This document shows, piece by piece, positions 38,463-47,894 of a DNA stretch of 64,000 nucleotides. The stretch comes from DTLC01 sp964555645 (GTDB lineage: Bacteria > Verrucomicrobiota > Verrucomicrobiia > Limisphaerales > DTLC01): the NCBI GenBank assembly GCA_964555645.1, contig CAZKTA010000013.1:27055-91054 (forward strand), given 5' to 3'. Numbering within the stretch: position 1 is the first letter of the stretch; each line of letters starts with the position of its first letter. The position numbers and the translations under genes are program-made. The notes under the pieces were generated by a model. That model made no database searches. It saw only the letters and a program-made list of their open reading frames with translations, and was not told where the DNA came from.

Positions 38463-39551
38463 CTATAGCTGTGCAATGGCTTTGTCCAGTGTCTCACAAA
38501 GTTGGGCTATACTTTCCTCGGTCTCGTCGCCCATGTTTGAGATTCTGAAGGTTGTGCCTTTGATTTTGCCGTAGCCACCGTCGATCTGGTAACCCTGCTC
38601 GCGCACCAGTTTTTGGAACTTGGGCACGTCAATAACACGTCCGCCGGGTTTTGCGCCATTGTTGATGCAGGTCAATGTCAAGGATTCAAACCCTTTCTCT
38701 GGGAATAGCGTGAAACCGTGTTTGGCAGCCCAGTCACGGACCATTTGGTTTGTTTTTCGATGCCGGGCAAACCGCGCTTCTAGGCCTTCAGCGAAGATAT
38801 CCTCCAGTTTAGATGCAAGCGCGTACACGTGGCCGATGCTAGGCGTGCTTGGTGTCATGTTTTGCTCGGCGTTCTTTTGGAACTCGACGAAATCGAAGTA
38901 ATAACCTCGGTCTTTCATTGTGGCAGCTTTTTCGAGGGCGGCTTTCGAGCAAACAAAGATTGTCATGCCTGGCGGCAAAGCAAGTGCCTTTTGTGTGCCA
39001 GCCAGAACTACGTCAACCCCAAGCGCGTCGAACTCGACTTTGACGGCTGTAAGTGAGCTTACACAGTCAACAATGAACATCACGTCTGAGTATTTCTTTT
39101 TGAGCGCAGCAAACTCTTCTAGAGGGCTCATTACCCCAGTGGATGTTTCGTTGTGGATGAAGGTGACAGCATCAAAACGCCCTGTGGCGAGCATTTTATC
39201 AACTGCCTCGGCCCGGACTGGTGAGCCCCAGGGCACCTGCAGCGGTTCAGCTTCTTTGCCGCAACGTTTCGATACATCATGCCATTTGTCAGAAAACGCG
39301 CCGCACATGCAGTTGAGGACGCGTTTTGCAACAAGGTTACGTATTGCACCCTCCATTACACCCCATGCCGACGACGTGCTCAAAAAAACGAGTTGTTTTG
39401 TATAGAGCAGTTGCTGCAGCTTCGGTTGAATACTTGCGTAGAGGTCTTTAAAGGCTTGGCTCCGATGCCCAATCATTGGCGAGCGAAACGCTTGTAGGGT
39501 TTTTTCGCTTACCTCGACCGGGCCGGGAATGTGCAATTTGACGTGTGCCAT
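38463..39551 (-). CDS. Class V aminotransferase (serine-glyoxylate / phosphoserine type)
   Basis: 362 residues; PLP-dependent. The opening IPGPVEVS, the cofactor-binding TSSAWGVMEG, VTFIHNETSTGVMSP, the acidic VDCVSSLTAV and the Schiff-base Lys in LAGTQKALALPPG place it with alanine/serine-glyoxylate aminotransferases and the SerC2-like group. The substrate cannot be settled from sequence; no serA or serB is adjacent. ATG 39551 is favoured over a TTG 15 bases upstream. Confidence 0.85.
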   Translation of the reverse strand: MAHVKLHIPGPVEVSEKTLQAFRSPMIGHRSQAFKDLYASIQPKLQQLLYTKQLVFLSTSSAWGVMEGAIRNLVAKRVLNCMCGAFSDKWHDVSKRCGKEAEPLQVPWGSPVRAEAVDKMLATGRFDAVTFIHNETSTGVMSPLEEFAALKKKYSDVMFIVDCVSSLTAVKVEFDALGVDVVLAGTQKALALPPGMTIFVCSKAALEKAATMKDRGYYFDFVEFQKNAEQNMTPSTPSIGHVYALASKLEDIFAEGLEARFARHRKTNQMVRDWAAKHGFTLFPEKGFESLTLTCINNGAKPGGRVIDVPKFQKLVREQGYQIDGGYGKIKGTTFRISNMGDETEESIAQLCETLDKAIAQL

Positions 39552-39829
39552 AAATGTTGGCCACAAAAATCACAAACTGCACTGCCAAAAGCAAGCCTAA
39601 GTTTGGTGCCTTTACCCCTTTGCAACTTGAAGTGCCGTGCATTGTGGCGTGGCTGAGTACTTTTGATGTTTGCCTTCTGCATATATGCGACCTGGCCATT
39701 TCACCTGACAGGTGGCGAAGTTGTCCGAGGGCTAGGGATTCGGGTCTAGCGCAACTATTACCTGCTTAGTGCGTCATGGAGTATGTTTAGCCGTGACGCG
39801 TCGACGTTGTGCATGTATGCGTATTGGGC

Positions 39830-40804
39830 ATGCGCAGGGTTTATACCTTGGCAGTTGTCAGTGACATTCACTACGCGGGTGCAGCAGAGCAGGCGCGTGG
39901 TCACGGTTTCGAGCTTGTCGGTTTGCAAAACCCCGTCAAACGCGCCGCGCTCAAGGTTTACCGGAGTTTAGTTTGGATTCGGTATCCGCTACGCCTGAAT
40001 TATCTGCTCGACAGGTTCATTGCCGGAGCAGGTTCAGCCGAGTATGTGATTTGCCTAGGTGACCTTGCGTGCGATTCGGCCTTCTTAGGGCTAAGTGATG
40101 ACGCAGCTTTTCAAAGTGCTTGTGAGTGTTTGGATAAATTGCACCAGCGTTTTGGCGACAGGGTATTGGTTGCCTTGGGCGATCATGACCTTGGCAAAAT
40201 TAGCCTTGCAGGCGACCGCGGCGGCATGCGCTTGGCGAGCATCGAGCGAGCAGCTGCACTAGGGTTGCGCCCGTTTTGGCAGGTTGACCTTGGCAGATAC
40301 GCTTTGATTGGCGTGACATCGTCGATGCTTGCGTTGTCTGTTTTTGAGCCGGACCTGCTTTCGGTTGAAAAAGAACGTTGGTTTCAACTGCGCGAGCAAC
40401 ACTTGGCGGATATAACAAAGGCGTTTGAGGCGTTGGAACACGACAAAAAGGTGCTTTTGTTTTGCCACGACCCGAGTGCACTGCCGTTTTTGTGGCAACA
40501 GCAGAGCGTACGAGCACGGCTTGGTCAAATCGAGTGTACTCTTATTGGGCATTTGCATTCGAACCTTGTGCTTTGGAAGAGTCGGTTGCTGGCTGGTATG
40601 CCGCGGATAAATTTCCTCGGCAGCTCGGTGAAGCGGTTCAGCACCGCATTGCACGATGCACAGGTGTGGTGGAAATTTAACGTCAAGCTTTGCCCTGCGT
40701 TAGCCGGGATCGAACTGCTCAAAGACGGCGGGTTTTACATTGTTGAACTCGATCTTGCTGGAGGTAACCCTGCAAAGTTCATTTTTCACAAAATTCCTCG
40801 GTGA
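39830..40804 (+). CDS. Calcineurin-like metallophosphoesterase
   Basis: 324 residues. Two-metal phosphoesterase motifs in order: AVVSDIHYAG, CLGDLACD, ALGDHDLG, LLFCHDP and LIGHLHSN. The third motif reads GDHD instead of the usual GNHE/GNHD, so one metal ligand pattern is atypical. No signal peptide, so cytoplasmic. Substrate unknown. Start ATG 39830 directly precedes the core fold; a GTG at 39809 is the alternative. Confidence 0.82.
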   Translation: MRRVYTLAVVSDIHYAGAAEQARGHGFELVGLQNPVKRAALKVYRSLVWIRYPLRLNYLLDRFIAGAGSAEYVICLGDLACDSAFLGLSDDAAFQSACECLDKLHQRFGDRVLVALGDHDLGKISLAGDRGGMRLASIERAAALGLRPFWQVDLGRYALIGVTSSMLALSVFEPDLLSVEKERWFQLREQHLADITKAFEALEHDKKVLLFCHDPSALPFLWQQQSVRARLGQIECTLIGHLHSNLVLWKSRLLAGMPRINFLGSSVKRFSTALHDAQVWWKFNVKLCPALAGIELLKDGGFYIVELDLAGGNPAKFIFHKIPR

Positions 40805-40873
40805 ACCACGCGTAGCCGTTGGCTCGGTTACTTAAGCGCAGCCGCGCGCTACGACTCAATGGAAACAACTATG

Positions 40874-41692
40874 TTACTTGGTGCTTGCGTACAGTTGCAC
40901 GAAGTTTTTCAGCAATGCAGTTGCTGCGGGACCGACTTTTTTGGCTGTATCAAGCACTTCTTTATGAGAGAGGCTTTCTTTTGCACGGCCTGCTGCGAGG
41001 TTTGTGATGCATGATATTGCGGCTACACGAATGCCGCATTGCCGGGCGACGATTACTTCCGGCACAGTGCTCATGCCAATTGCATCTGCGCCAAGCCTTG
41101 CATAGGCACGGATTTCAGCCGGTGTTTCGTAGCTTGGTCCGGCAACGGCAATGTACACACCCGACCAAAGCTTGATATGGGCTGTGCGCGCCGCAATTTT
41201 TATGAGTTTGTTCAACTCGTTGTCGTAGGCGTACGTCATGTCAACGAACTGCAGCAGTCCTGGTTCATTGTGACCGCGCAATGGATTTTCGCCCATAAAA
41301 TTTATGTGATCACGCACGAGCATGAAATCGCCTGGCCGAAATTTTCGGTTGATACCACCGGCTGCATTTGTAAGCAACAACGTCTTGATCCCAAACGCGG
41401 CAAGCACGCGGATTGGGAATGTGACGGTTTGCATCGAGTAACCTTCATAAAAATGCCCGCGGCCCGAAAGCAGCACAACAGCTACGCCTGCCATCTGGCC
41501 GATCAAAACCGCACCGGCATGACCTGGCACAGTAGTTTTTGGGAAACCAGCAAGTTCAACGAATGGAATTTTACATTCCGGCTCGAGTGCACCGGGCACA
41601 CCATCAAACCCGCTGCCCAGCACAATTGCCAGCGCCGGTCGCAGCTTGGTGACACGCCGAATTTGTCCAGCTACGACTTCGGGCGCGGGCAT
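40874..41692 (-). CDS. Purine nucleoside phosphorylase, PNP/MTAP family
   Basis: 272 residues; phosphorolyses inosine/guanosine (or similar) for purine salvage. The family landmarks are present: IVLGSGFDGV (phosphate), SGRGHFYEGYSM, LTNAAGGINRKFRPGD, AGPSYETPAEIRAY and DAIGMSTVPEVIVA, with CITNLAAG near the end. An EVI motif and Asn (TNLAAG) favour 6-oxopurines. Start 41692 fits family length; in-frame ATGs at 41773 and 41788 would add a low-complexity extension and leave little room for a promoter shared with the divergent moeB gene. Confidence 0.9.
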   Translation of the reverse strand: MPAPEVVAGQIRRVTKLRPALAIVLGSGFDGVPGALEPECKIPFVELAGFPKTTVPGHAGAVLIGQMAGVAVVLLSGRGHFYEGYSMQTVTFPIRVLAAFGIKTLLLTNAAGGINRKFRPGDFMLVRDHINFMGENPLRGHNEPGLLQFVDMTYAYDNELNKLIKIAARTAHIKLWSGVYIAVAGPSYETPAEIRAYARLGADAIGMSTVPEVIVARQCGIRVAAISCITNLAAGRAKESLSHKEVLDTAKKVGPAATALLKNFVQLYASTK

Positions 41693-41828
41693 AGTAACGT
41701 TGGCGGAGGCGGCCCCCGTGTTGTCGGGTTGCAGTTTTTTGTAATTGTGGAATTGTTTTTTACTGTTTTGCATTTGTTGTTGTAACATTGACCGAGTTAT
41801 TTTTGTGCCTGCGCTGGCAATTTTGTGT

Positions 41829-42977
41829 ATGGAGTCGAACAGCGAACAACTGCGTCGGTACGCGCGCCAGGTGATTTTGCCTGAGTTGGGGTTGAGTGGC
41901 CAAAAGAAAATTTGCACCGGCAGTGTATTGTGTGTGGGTGCAGGTGGTTTGGGGTCACCTGTGTTGATGTATTTGGCTGCGGCAGGTGTTGGCAAGCTCG
42001 GCATCGTTGACTTTGACGTTGTAGAGTTGCCCAATCTACAGCGACAAATCATTCATACTACTAATGACATAAGCAGGCCAAAAACGGTTTCTGCCAAAAA
42101 AAAGCTCCAAAGCCTTAACCCAACGATCCAGGTTGTAACGCATGAAACCAAACTCACAAGTGCAAACGCACTGGACATAATTGCTCAGTACGATGTTATT
42201 GTTGACGGTACGGACAATCTACCCGCACGGTATCTTGTAAACGACGCGTGTGTGATGCTGAAAAAGCCGCTTGTTTACGGTGCGGTTTTCAGGTTTGAAG
42301 GACAGGCAAGTGTATTCGCGCCGTGCCTTGGCGGACCGTGTTACCGTTGCATTTATCCCGAACCGCCGCCCCCAGACGCAATCCCGAGCTGTGCTGAAGC
42401 GGGTGTACTAGGTGTTTTACCCGGCATAATAGGGTGCATTCAAGCAACCGAGACACTGAAACTCCTGATTGGCCAGGGAGACACACTTATTGGCAGGCTA
42501 TTTGTGCTTGATGCACTTACGATGCGTGTGCGGGAATTAAAATTGCAGCGTGACCCTGCTTGTGCGGTTTGTAGCGCAAACCCGAGCATACGCAAGTTGA
42601 TTGATTATGAGCGATGGTGCCGGCTCGAGACACGAGCTGCAAACAACGCGTCTGACCCGGACGAAGTTACCGTGTATGAACTTAAAAACGCGCTTGAAAA
42701 CCCCAGCCTCGGGGTCAAGGTCATTGACGTGCGCGAGCAGGCCGAATACGCAATTGTGCACCTACCCGGGACAGCCCTTGTACCGCTGCGCGAGCTGCCA
42801 CGGAGACTGAGCGAGTTTAAACCCACCGACACAATTTACCTGTTGTGCAAATCCGGTACGCGTTCACTCAAGGCAGTTGCGTTGCTGAAGTCGCACGGAT
42901 TCAAAAATGTCAAAAATGTCAAAGGCGGCCTTGATGCATGGCTAGCGCAGATGGATCCCAAATTGCCTGCATACTGA
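41829..42977 (+). CDS. moeB: MoeB/ThiF-type adenylyltransferase fused to rhodanese
   Basis: 382 residues. E1-like ATP-binding domain (VGAGGLGSPVLMYLAAAGVG, NLQRQIIHT, DGTDNLPARYLVND) with zinc pairs CYRC and CAVC. The C-terminal ~100 residues form a rhodanese domain with active-site loop LLCKSGTRS. It activates ubiquitin-like sulfur carriers (MoaD/ThiS) and likely supplies sulfur through the rhodanese Cys, for molybdopterin, thiamine or tRNA thiolation. No moa or thi genes are close, so the pathway stays open. Divergent from the nucleoside phosphorylase. Confidence 0.9.
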   Translation: MESNSEQLRRYARQVILPELGLSGQKKICTGSVLCVGAGGLGSPVLMYLAAAGVGKLGIVDFDVVELPNLQRQIIHTTNDISRPKTVSAKKKLQSLNPTIQVVTHETKLTSANALDIIAQYDVIVDGTDNLPARYLVNDACVMLKKPLVYGAVFRFEGQASVFAPCLGGPCYRCIYPEPPPPDAIPSCAEAGVLGVLPGIIGCIQATETLKLLIGQGDTLIGRLFVLDALTMRVRELKLQRDPACAVCSANPSIRKLIDYERWCRLETRAANNASDPDEVTVYELKNALENPSLGVKVIDVREQAEYAIVHLPGTALVPLRELPRRLSEFKPTDTIYLLCKSGTRSLKAVALLKSHGFKNVKNVKGGLDAWLAQMDPKLPAY

Positions 42978-43052
42978 CCGGCCTTGTGGGTATTGCAACA
43001 ATCAGGCCGGACGAGATTCAAGTCTTTGCCTGTGGCCTGTGGAATCGGTCGG

Positions 43053-43502
43053 TTAGCGTTTTGGGCGGAGCAAGATTGCTTTTTTGTCTGTGCCCTCGAC
43101 CTCGACGCTGCGCGTCTCGACGTCCGGGTCGTCTTTAAGCGTCTGATGCACAATACGCCGGTCGAATGCGTTCATTGGTTCCAGTTCAACCACGTCACCC
43201 CAGCGCCGGACCTTTTCAGCGGCTTCTTTGGCTTTTTTGACCAGAGCCTCGCGCGTCCTGGCGCGGTACCCGCCGACGTCAAGTGTTACCTTTGGCAGGT
43301 TAGGGTCTTGCCTGTAGAGCATCCGGTTTACGATGTATTGCAGGTTTGACAGTGTTTTACCCTCCCGACCGATAAGCCGGCCTGCGTCGTCGGATTGAAT
43401 TTCCAGAAGCACGCCTTCTTCGAGTGTATGTTCTTCTATAGTGGCGGTGAATCCGAGCAATTCGAGGATTTTTTCAAGGATTTCTTTTGATCGTTCAGGC
43501 AT
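43053..43502 (-). CDS. khpB: KH/R3H RNA-binding protein KhpB (Jag-type)
   Basis: 149 residues. A KH domain with GREGKTLSNLQYIVNR and a C-terminal R3H domain (DRRIVHQTLKDDPDVETRS). The N-terminal Jag_N domain of the Firmicute protein is absent, and residues 1-40 form a small alpha/beta lead-in. It is downstream of yidC in the conserved rpmH-rnpA-yidD-yidC-jag order. It probably binds small or structured RNAs; effects on envelope growth are known for relatives. Confidence 0.9.
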   Translation of the reverse strand: MPERSKEILEKILELLGFTATIEEHTLEEGVLLEIQSDDAGRLIGREGKTLSNLQYIVNRMLYRQDPNLPKVTLDVGGYRARTREALVKKAKEAAEKVRRWGDVVELEPMNAFDRRIVHQTLKDDPDVETRSVEVEGTDKKAILLRPKR

Positions 43503-43585
43503 GTGTCGTGATGAGTGTAAGTGGTTAAGGGTTGGTTCTGAAGCTTATGCTCGAAAACGAAGACTCGTCTCCGGACAATTGTCCT

Positions 43586-45430
43586 TCATTTCTTCTTCTT
43601 GAGCGGTACGGTTTTAGCCGATGCATTTGCTGATGTCACAGGAACAGTTTGTTGCGTTTTTGTCAATTTCATTTGCGCAATACTGAGCAGGTTTTGCACT
43701 GTCCAATACAGCGTTAGACCGGCAGAAAAGTTGTACAAAAACAGCAGGAAAAACAGCGGCATCCAGCGCAGCATCTTTTGTTGCATCGGGTCCATACCCG
43801 GCGATACGGGTGTCATGTGCGATTGCCAGAGCATCGTTGCGCCCATCAAAAGCGGCAGCAAATTAAATGGCAGTCCCTCCGGCGTACTAATAAACGGGAT
43901 AAAGTTCACGCCAGGTATAAGAAATAACGTGTCGGGTTTCGACAGGTCTCCCACCCACAGGAACCGCGCGCCTCGCAGCTCAATTGCGCTTTGGATCATG
44001 ACGTAAAACCCGATAAAAACCGGCATCTGCATCAGGATGGGCAGGCATCCGCCAAACGGGTTTACCTTGTTCTGTTTCCAGAACTCCATCATTTTGCGGT
44101 TAAGTTTGGCGGGGTCATCTTTGTATTTTTCTTGCAGCTCCTTGATCTGTGGTTGGAGCGCCTGCATGCGGCGCATCGAGCGCATGCTAACTTGCGTCAG
44201 CGGCCAGAACAGCACTTTGATGATGAAGGTGATGATAATGATTACCCACCCGTAACCGAGCCGGAGCAGGTCATGCAATCCGTTCATCGAGACCAACAAC
44301 AGCTTGGCGAAAAAAGCGGTAAACCGCCCACCCAGCACGCGTTCGAAACCCATGATAGCCTGGAGATTGTTGTTAAATGCGTCGCCAATGCGGGCCAGTG
44401 TGCGATACTCTTTGGGACCGGCAAACAACTGGTACTGCAGCGTTACGACCTGGCCCGGAGCAAGTGTAATTTCTGGGTTAACCAGCGCGGCTTGGTACCC
44501 GACGTTCGACCGCACCGTACTTTTTCGTTTTTGTTGCGTGTCGCCGACCGGCTGCGGCAGCGTAACCGGCATGGCCACGAGCGCGGCCGCGGGTTCCTTG
44601 GGCATGGTTGCCAGTGCAAAGAACCGGTTGTTCACCGCTGCCCATAGAATGTTTGTTGCACCCCCGTGGTAAACCGACCGCGGTGTGCCTGGGAAACAAC
44701 CGAGGAAGCGGTTCTCGAACCACGCACGGTCAATTTGCTCTGCCTTCGAACCGTTGTACCATAGCACGTTCACGTATGTCCCGTCGTCTTCGGCGTCCAT
44801 TGGGGTGGCAGTGCCTATCACAATTTCATGCTGCGGTAATGTCAGTGTTTGTGTGCTTGTGTTTTGCAGCTCGATGGTTGCACCCAACAAATAGTTTGTG
44901 CTCAGCTCGAACCGTTTGACGATCATAAGCCCGTTTGTGTGAGTTTGCTTTGCTTCAACACCTTTGGGCGTTTGCGCAAGCTCGAACAGGCCGTCGCCTT
45001 GGATTGTGGTATCACCGAGCAAAGCCAAAACTGGTACAGGCGCTTGTGTGTTGAGCGATGCGAATTGATTAATGCTTGTGGAGGCGGCGTGTTTTGAACC
45101 AACCGCCTGTGGATACCGCACAAGCTCAACACATTTTAGGCCGCCCCCGTGCGAGGTGAACGTGTAGCGCGCAAGTTGATTTGTCAGCACGGCGATTGCC
45201 TCGGGTTTTTCCGGACGGACAAACGTTGAAACAGTGGTTGCCGTTGCCGGCTGGATTCTCTGTGCGGACAACGGAGCGCCGATTTGATTTGTACCGGCTG
45301 CATTCGTTATAAGGACGGTTTCGGCCCTGTGTTGCGTGGGCCTGCTCGGGTAGTACCGTTGCATATAAACCGTCCACAGGACGAACAACGCAAAGCAAAT
45401 TACAAGTATGATGATTGATGTACGGTCCAT
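43586..45430 (-). CDS. yidC: Membrane protein insertase
   Basis: 614 residues. An N-terminal TM helix (IIILVICFALFVLWTVYM) is followed by a large periplasmic beta domain (~30-380) and the conserved five-TM insertase region: GYGWVIIIITFIIKVLFWPLT, SMRSMRRMQALQPQIKELQEKY, NPFGGCLPILMQMPVFIGFYVMI in ordered pieces, and a lysine-rich tail. It inserts and folds inner-membrane proteins with or without SecYEG. Fourteen bases separate it from yidD; an AGGTGA lies upstream of the ATG. Confidence 0.96.
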   Translation of the reverse strand: MDRTSIIILVICFALFVLWTVYMQRYYPSRPTQHRAETVLITNAAGTNQIGAPLSAQRIQPATATTVSTFVRPEKPEAIAVLTNQLARYTFTSHGGGLKCVELVRYPQAVGSKHAASTSINQFASLNTQAPVPVLALLGDTTIQGDGLFELAQTPKGVEAKQTHTNGLMIVKRFELSTNYLLGATIELQNTSTQTLTLPQHEIVIGTATPMDAEDDGTYVNVLWYNGSKAEQIDRAWFENRFLGCFPGTPRSVYHGGATNILWAAVNNRFFALATMPKEPAAALVAMPVTLPQPVGDTQQKRKSTVRSNVGYQAALVNPEITLAPGQVVTLQYQLFAGPKEYRTLARIGDAFNNNLQAIMGFERVLGGRFTAFFAKLLLVSMNGLHDLLRLGYGWVIIIITFIIKVLFWPLTQVSMRSMRRMQALQPQIKELQEKYKDDPAKLNRKMMEFWKQNKVNPFGGCLPILMQMPVFIGFYVMIQSAIELRGARFLWVGDLSKPDTLFLIPGVNFIPFISTPEGLPFNLLPLLMGATMLWQSHMTPVSPGMDPMQQKMLRWMPLFFLLFLYNFSAGLTLYWTVQNLLSIAQMKLTKTQQTVPVTSANASAKTVPLKKKK

Positions 45431-45444
45431 TGTGGAGCTTCACC

Positions 45445-45738
45445 TCATGATAGGGAATGCATGGCTACATTGTGCACTTGCGGTTCTGCTGACGGATTGC
45501 TTTTTGCATCAGGTACAGGGTCGTAACCGCAACCGCCGAACGGGTGGCACCGGCAAAGTCTGCGCAATGTAAGCCAGCCACCGCGAATGACCCCGTGGGC
45601 GCGCACGGCTTCGATGCAATATTCTGAACAACTCGGGACAAACCTGCACCGGGCGAGCGGACCGAAAATTGCGGTTTTCGCCGGGGAAATCACCCAGCGA
45701 TAAAGCTTTAGCACGCAAATTACTGTCTGGCTTACCAT
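45445..45738 (-). CDS. yidD: Membrane protein insertion efficiency factor
   Basis: 97 residues of the short YidD family: LYRWVISPAKTAIFG, CRFVPSCSEYCIEAVRAHG and the cysteine-rich CRCHPFGGCGYDPVP. It supports YidC/Sec insertion at the inner membrane. ATG 45738 with AAGG about eight bases upstream is preferred to GTG 45744. Lies between rnpA and yidC as in most bacteria. Confidence 0.94.
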   Translation of the reverse strand: MVSQTVICVLKLYRWVISPAKTAIFGPLARCRFVPSCSEYCIEAVRAHGVIRGGWLTLRRLCRCHPFGGCGYDPVPDAKSNPSAEPQVHNVAMHSLS

Positions 45739-45784
45739 GTTCACGACCTTATTTTATCACTCTGTTCTTTGGGTGTCGTCAATC

Positions 45785-46171
45785 TTAACCTTTTGATTCG
45801 TCATTTTTAACTAGGCCAGCTCTGCGTAACGCAGCAAGGAGATCGCGTTCAACCTCGGCGTATTTCTTGCCAATAATGCTTGGTCTGGCCACCAGTACAA
45901 GGTCAACCGGGCTTGCCAACGCATGCTGATGAAGTCGAAATGCTTCACGCAGCAGGCGACGCGCACGATTGCGAACGACGGCTCCGCCGAGCTTGTTGCT
46001 TACCACCACTGCAAACCGTGTGTGCTGGGCCGGTGCCGGTGTAAGCCAGTTTAATAGCAAACAACCGATGGCAATGCGCTTGCCCTCAATCCGTATGCGC
46101 TTAAAGTCGGCGCCACGCTTGAGTCGCATCCGAGGTCGCAACCGAAGCTGTTTGCAAGGGTCAACCTGCAT
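45785..46171 (-). CDS. rnpA: Ribonuclease P protein component
   Basis: 128 residues. Basic protein that binds RNase P RNA to mature tRNA 5' ends. The RNR motif is GGAVVRNRARRLLREAFRL; FAVVVSNKLGGAVVRN and LVLVARPSI are also typical. An in-frame TTG at 46198 overlaps the rpmH stop (TTGA) and could serve as a coupled start, adding nine residues. Confidence 0.93.
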   Translation of the reverse strand: MQVDPCKQLRLRPRMRLKRGADFKRIRIEGKRIAIGCLLLNWLTPAPAQHTRFAVVVSNKLGGAVVRNRARRLLREAFRLHQHALASPVDLVLVARPSIIGKKYAEVERDLLAALRRAGLVKNDESKG

Positions 46172-46194
46172 TAAGTAAGTTCGCTTGTTGTGGG

Positions 46195-46332
46195 TCAAAC
46201 AGGGGTAAGCCGTTTTCGTCCTTTACGTCTGCGCCTGCGCAAGATTTCTCGGCCGCCTTTTGTGGCGCGTCTGGCGAGGAAACCATACTGACGTTTGCGC
46301 CTAATTCTTGATGGTTGGTATGTACGTTTCAT
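46195..46332 (-). CDS. rpmH: 50S ribosomal protein L34
   Basis: 45 residues, starting MKRTYQPSRIRRKRQYGFL and continuing ARRATKGGREILRRRRRKGR, an unmistakable bL34 sequence. It is first in the rpmH-rnpA-yidD-yidC-khpB block. The reading frame is very short and highly basic, so it is easily missed. Confidence 0.97.
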   Translation of the reverse strand: MKRTYQPSRIRRKRQYGFLARRATKGGREILRRRRRKGRKRLTPV

Positions 46333-46405
46333 GGTTTTTCAAATGGTTAAATTTGTTGTAGGTCACTAGGCCTTTTTCTTTAACTCCACAAAAAAGCTAC
46401 GTCAG

Positions 46406-47443
46406 CTACGGTGCCAACTGTGTGATGCCGGCTTTGAGCCCGAGTTTTTTCTCAATTGCACTCACGCGCTTCAGCAGATCGGGCAAATGCTGTATCGCCA
46501 CCAACTGACGTTTTGCGTCTGCATCACGCACAGCAGGTGTGCCTAGCACTTTTTCGCCGTCCGGGATATCACGCATGACACCCGATTGGGCTTCGACTAT
46601 CACCCTGTTGCCGATCTTCAAATGCCCGGCCAACCCCACCTGTCCGGCCAAAGTTGTATAATTGCCGATCTGTGTGCTGCCAGCTACGCCGACTTGTGCA
46701 ACCACAATGCAGTTTTCGCCAATGCTTACGTTGTGTGCGATCTGGACCAGGTTGTCTATTTTGGTGCCGCGGCCGATCTTGGTGGGGCCAAGTGTACCGC
46801 GGTCTATTGTCACGTTTGCGCCTATCTCAACGTCGTCGCCTATTTCAACGTGACCAACCTGTGGAATTTTGCGATGTACACCTTCGTCAAGTACGTAACC
46901 GAAACCGTCTGAGCCAATAACACTGCCGGCATGCACGCGAACACGATTGCCGATCCGGGTTCTGGGATAAACCGTCACATTTGGAAAAACAATAACCTCA
47001 TCGCCCACACATGATTCGTCGCCGATCCAATCTACGCCATGCAACACAGTACGTTCACCAATCCGTACATTTTCGCCAATTACACAGTACGGTCCGATAT
47101 ATGCACTGGAAGCTATTTGGGCCGATGCTGACACAATGGCTGTTGGATGCACGCCCGGGGCAAAATTCTTTTCCGGGTAAAACAGCAACATAGCCTTTGC
47201 AAGTGCAACACGCGCGTTCTGCACCCGAATGAGCACCTTGGATTTGGAGTTGTAATTTCCTGACACCAGAATTGCCGAAGCTGCGCTTGCCTCGGCCCGT
47301 TGGAAGTAGTCTTCGTTTTCGGCAAAGGTCAGCTCACCTGCCCGAGCTGAATCTGCAGGTGCAATGCCAGTAAGTACAACTGAGCCGTCGCCTTGCAGCT
47401 CGGCTCCAAGCTGTCTTGCTATTTCAGCGGTAGTGTATTGCAT
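46406..47443 (-). CDS. lpxD: UDP-3-O-acylglucosamine N-acyltransferase
   Basis: 345 residues; adds the second hydroxyacyl chain in lipid A synthesis, which shows an LPS-bearing outer membrane. N-terminal domain YTTAEIARQLGAELQGD with GELTFAENEDYFQ; then a left-handed beta helix of hexapeptide repeats (IGPYCVIGENVRIGERT onward), the catalytic-His region NLVQIAHNVSIGEN, GSDGFGYV, and a C-terminal helix (LLKRVSAIEKKLG). ATG 47443 fits homologue starts. Confidence 0.95.
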   Translation of the reverse strand: MQYTTAEIARQLGAELQGDGSVVLTGIAPADSARAGELTFAENEDYFQRAEASAASAILVSGNYNSKSKVLIRVQNARVALAKAMLLFYPEKNFAPGVHPTAIVSASAQIASSAYIGPYCVIGENVRIGERTVLHGVDWIGDESCVGDEVIVFPNVTVYPRTRIGNRVRVHAGSVIGSDGFGYVLDEGVHRKIPQVGHVEIGDDVEIGANVTIDRGTLGPTKIGRGTKIDNLVQIAHNVSIGENCIVVAQVGVAGSTQIGNYTTLAGQVGLAGHLKIGNRVIVEAQSGVMRDIPDGEKVLGTPAVRDADAKRQLVAIQHLPDLLKRVSAIEKKLGLKAGITQLAP

Positions 47444-47477
47444 CTGACAGAAATTAGGGTGTGTAGCAGTTGCCAGC

Positions 47478-47894
47478 TTACGCGCGCTTGCCTGGGCGCA
47501 CTTTTTGTTTGTCAGCCTTGGGCTGTGGCGTTTGCACAACGGCCTTTTCGATCACGGCGTTGTTTGCGTCTAGTGCAACGCAGCGTGGCATCCATGTTTT
47601 AGCCACGCTTTCATCAACCATGGCAAAGCTCATGATGATCAGCCGGTCGCCTACCTTGCCCAAAAGAGCTGCTGCGCCGTTCAGGACGATTGCCCGTGAG
47701 CCGCGCCGGGCTGGTATTGCGTAGGTCTCAAACCGTTCTCCATTTGCCAAGTTGGCACACAGCACACGCTCATACGGCAGCAGCCCGACCTGTTCCATTA
47801 GGTCTTGGTCAATGCTCAGGCTACCCTCATAATTAGGGTCACACCCCGTTACGCATGCACGGTGGATTTTCGATTTCAGTACTTGTATTTTCAT
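47478..47894 (-). CDS. panD: Aspartate 1-decarboxylase proenzyme
   Basis: 138 residues; makes beta-alanine for pantothenate/CoA. The autocleavage Gly-Ser that yields the pyruvoyl group is in YEGSLSID; LKSKIHRACVTGCD and VLNGAAALLGKVGD are also conserved. A ~15-residue basic tail goes beyond the typical length. Thirty-four bases upstream of lpxD and on the same strand, so co-transcription is likely. Confidence 0.95.
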   Translation of the reverse strand: MKIQVLKSKIHRACVTGCDPNYEGSLSIDQDLMEQVGLLPYERVLCANLANGERFETYAIPARRGSRAIVLNGAAALLGKVGDRLIIMSFAMVDESVAKTWMPRCVALDANNAVIEKAVVQTPQPKADKQKVRPGKRA

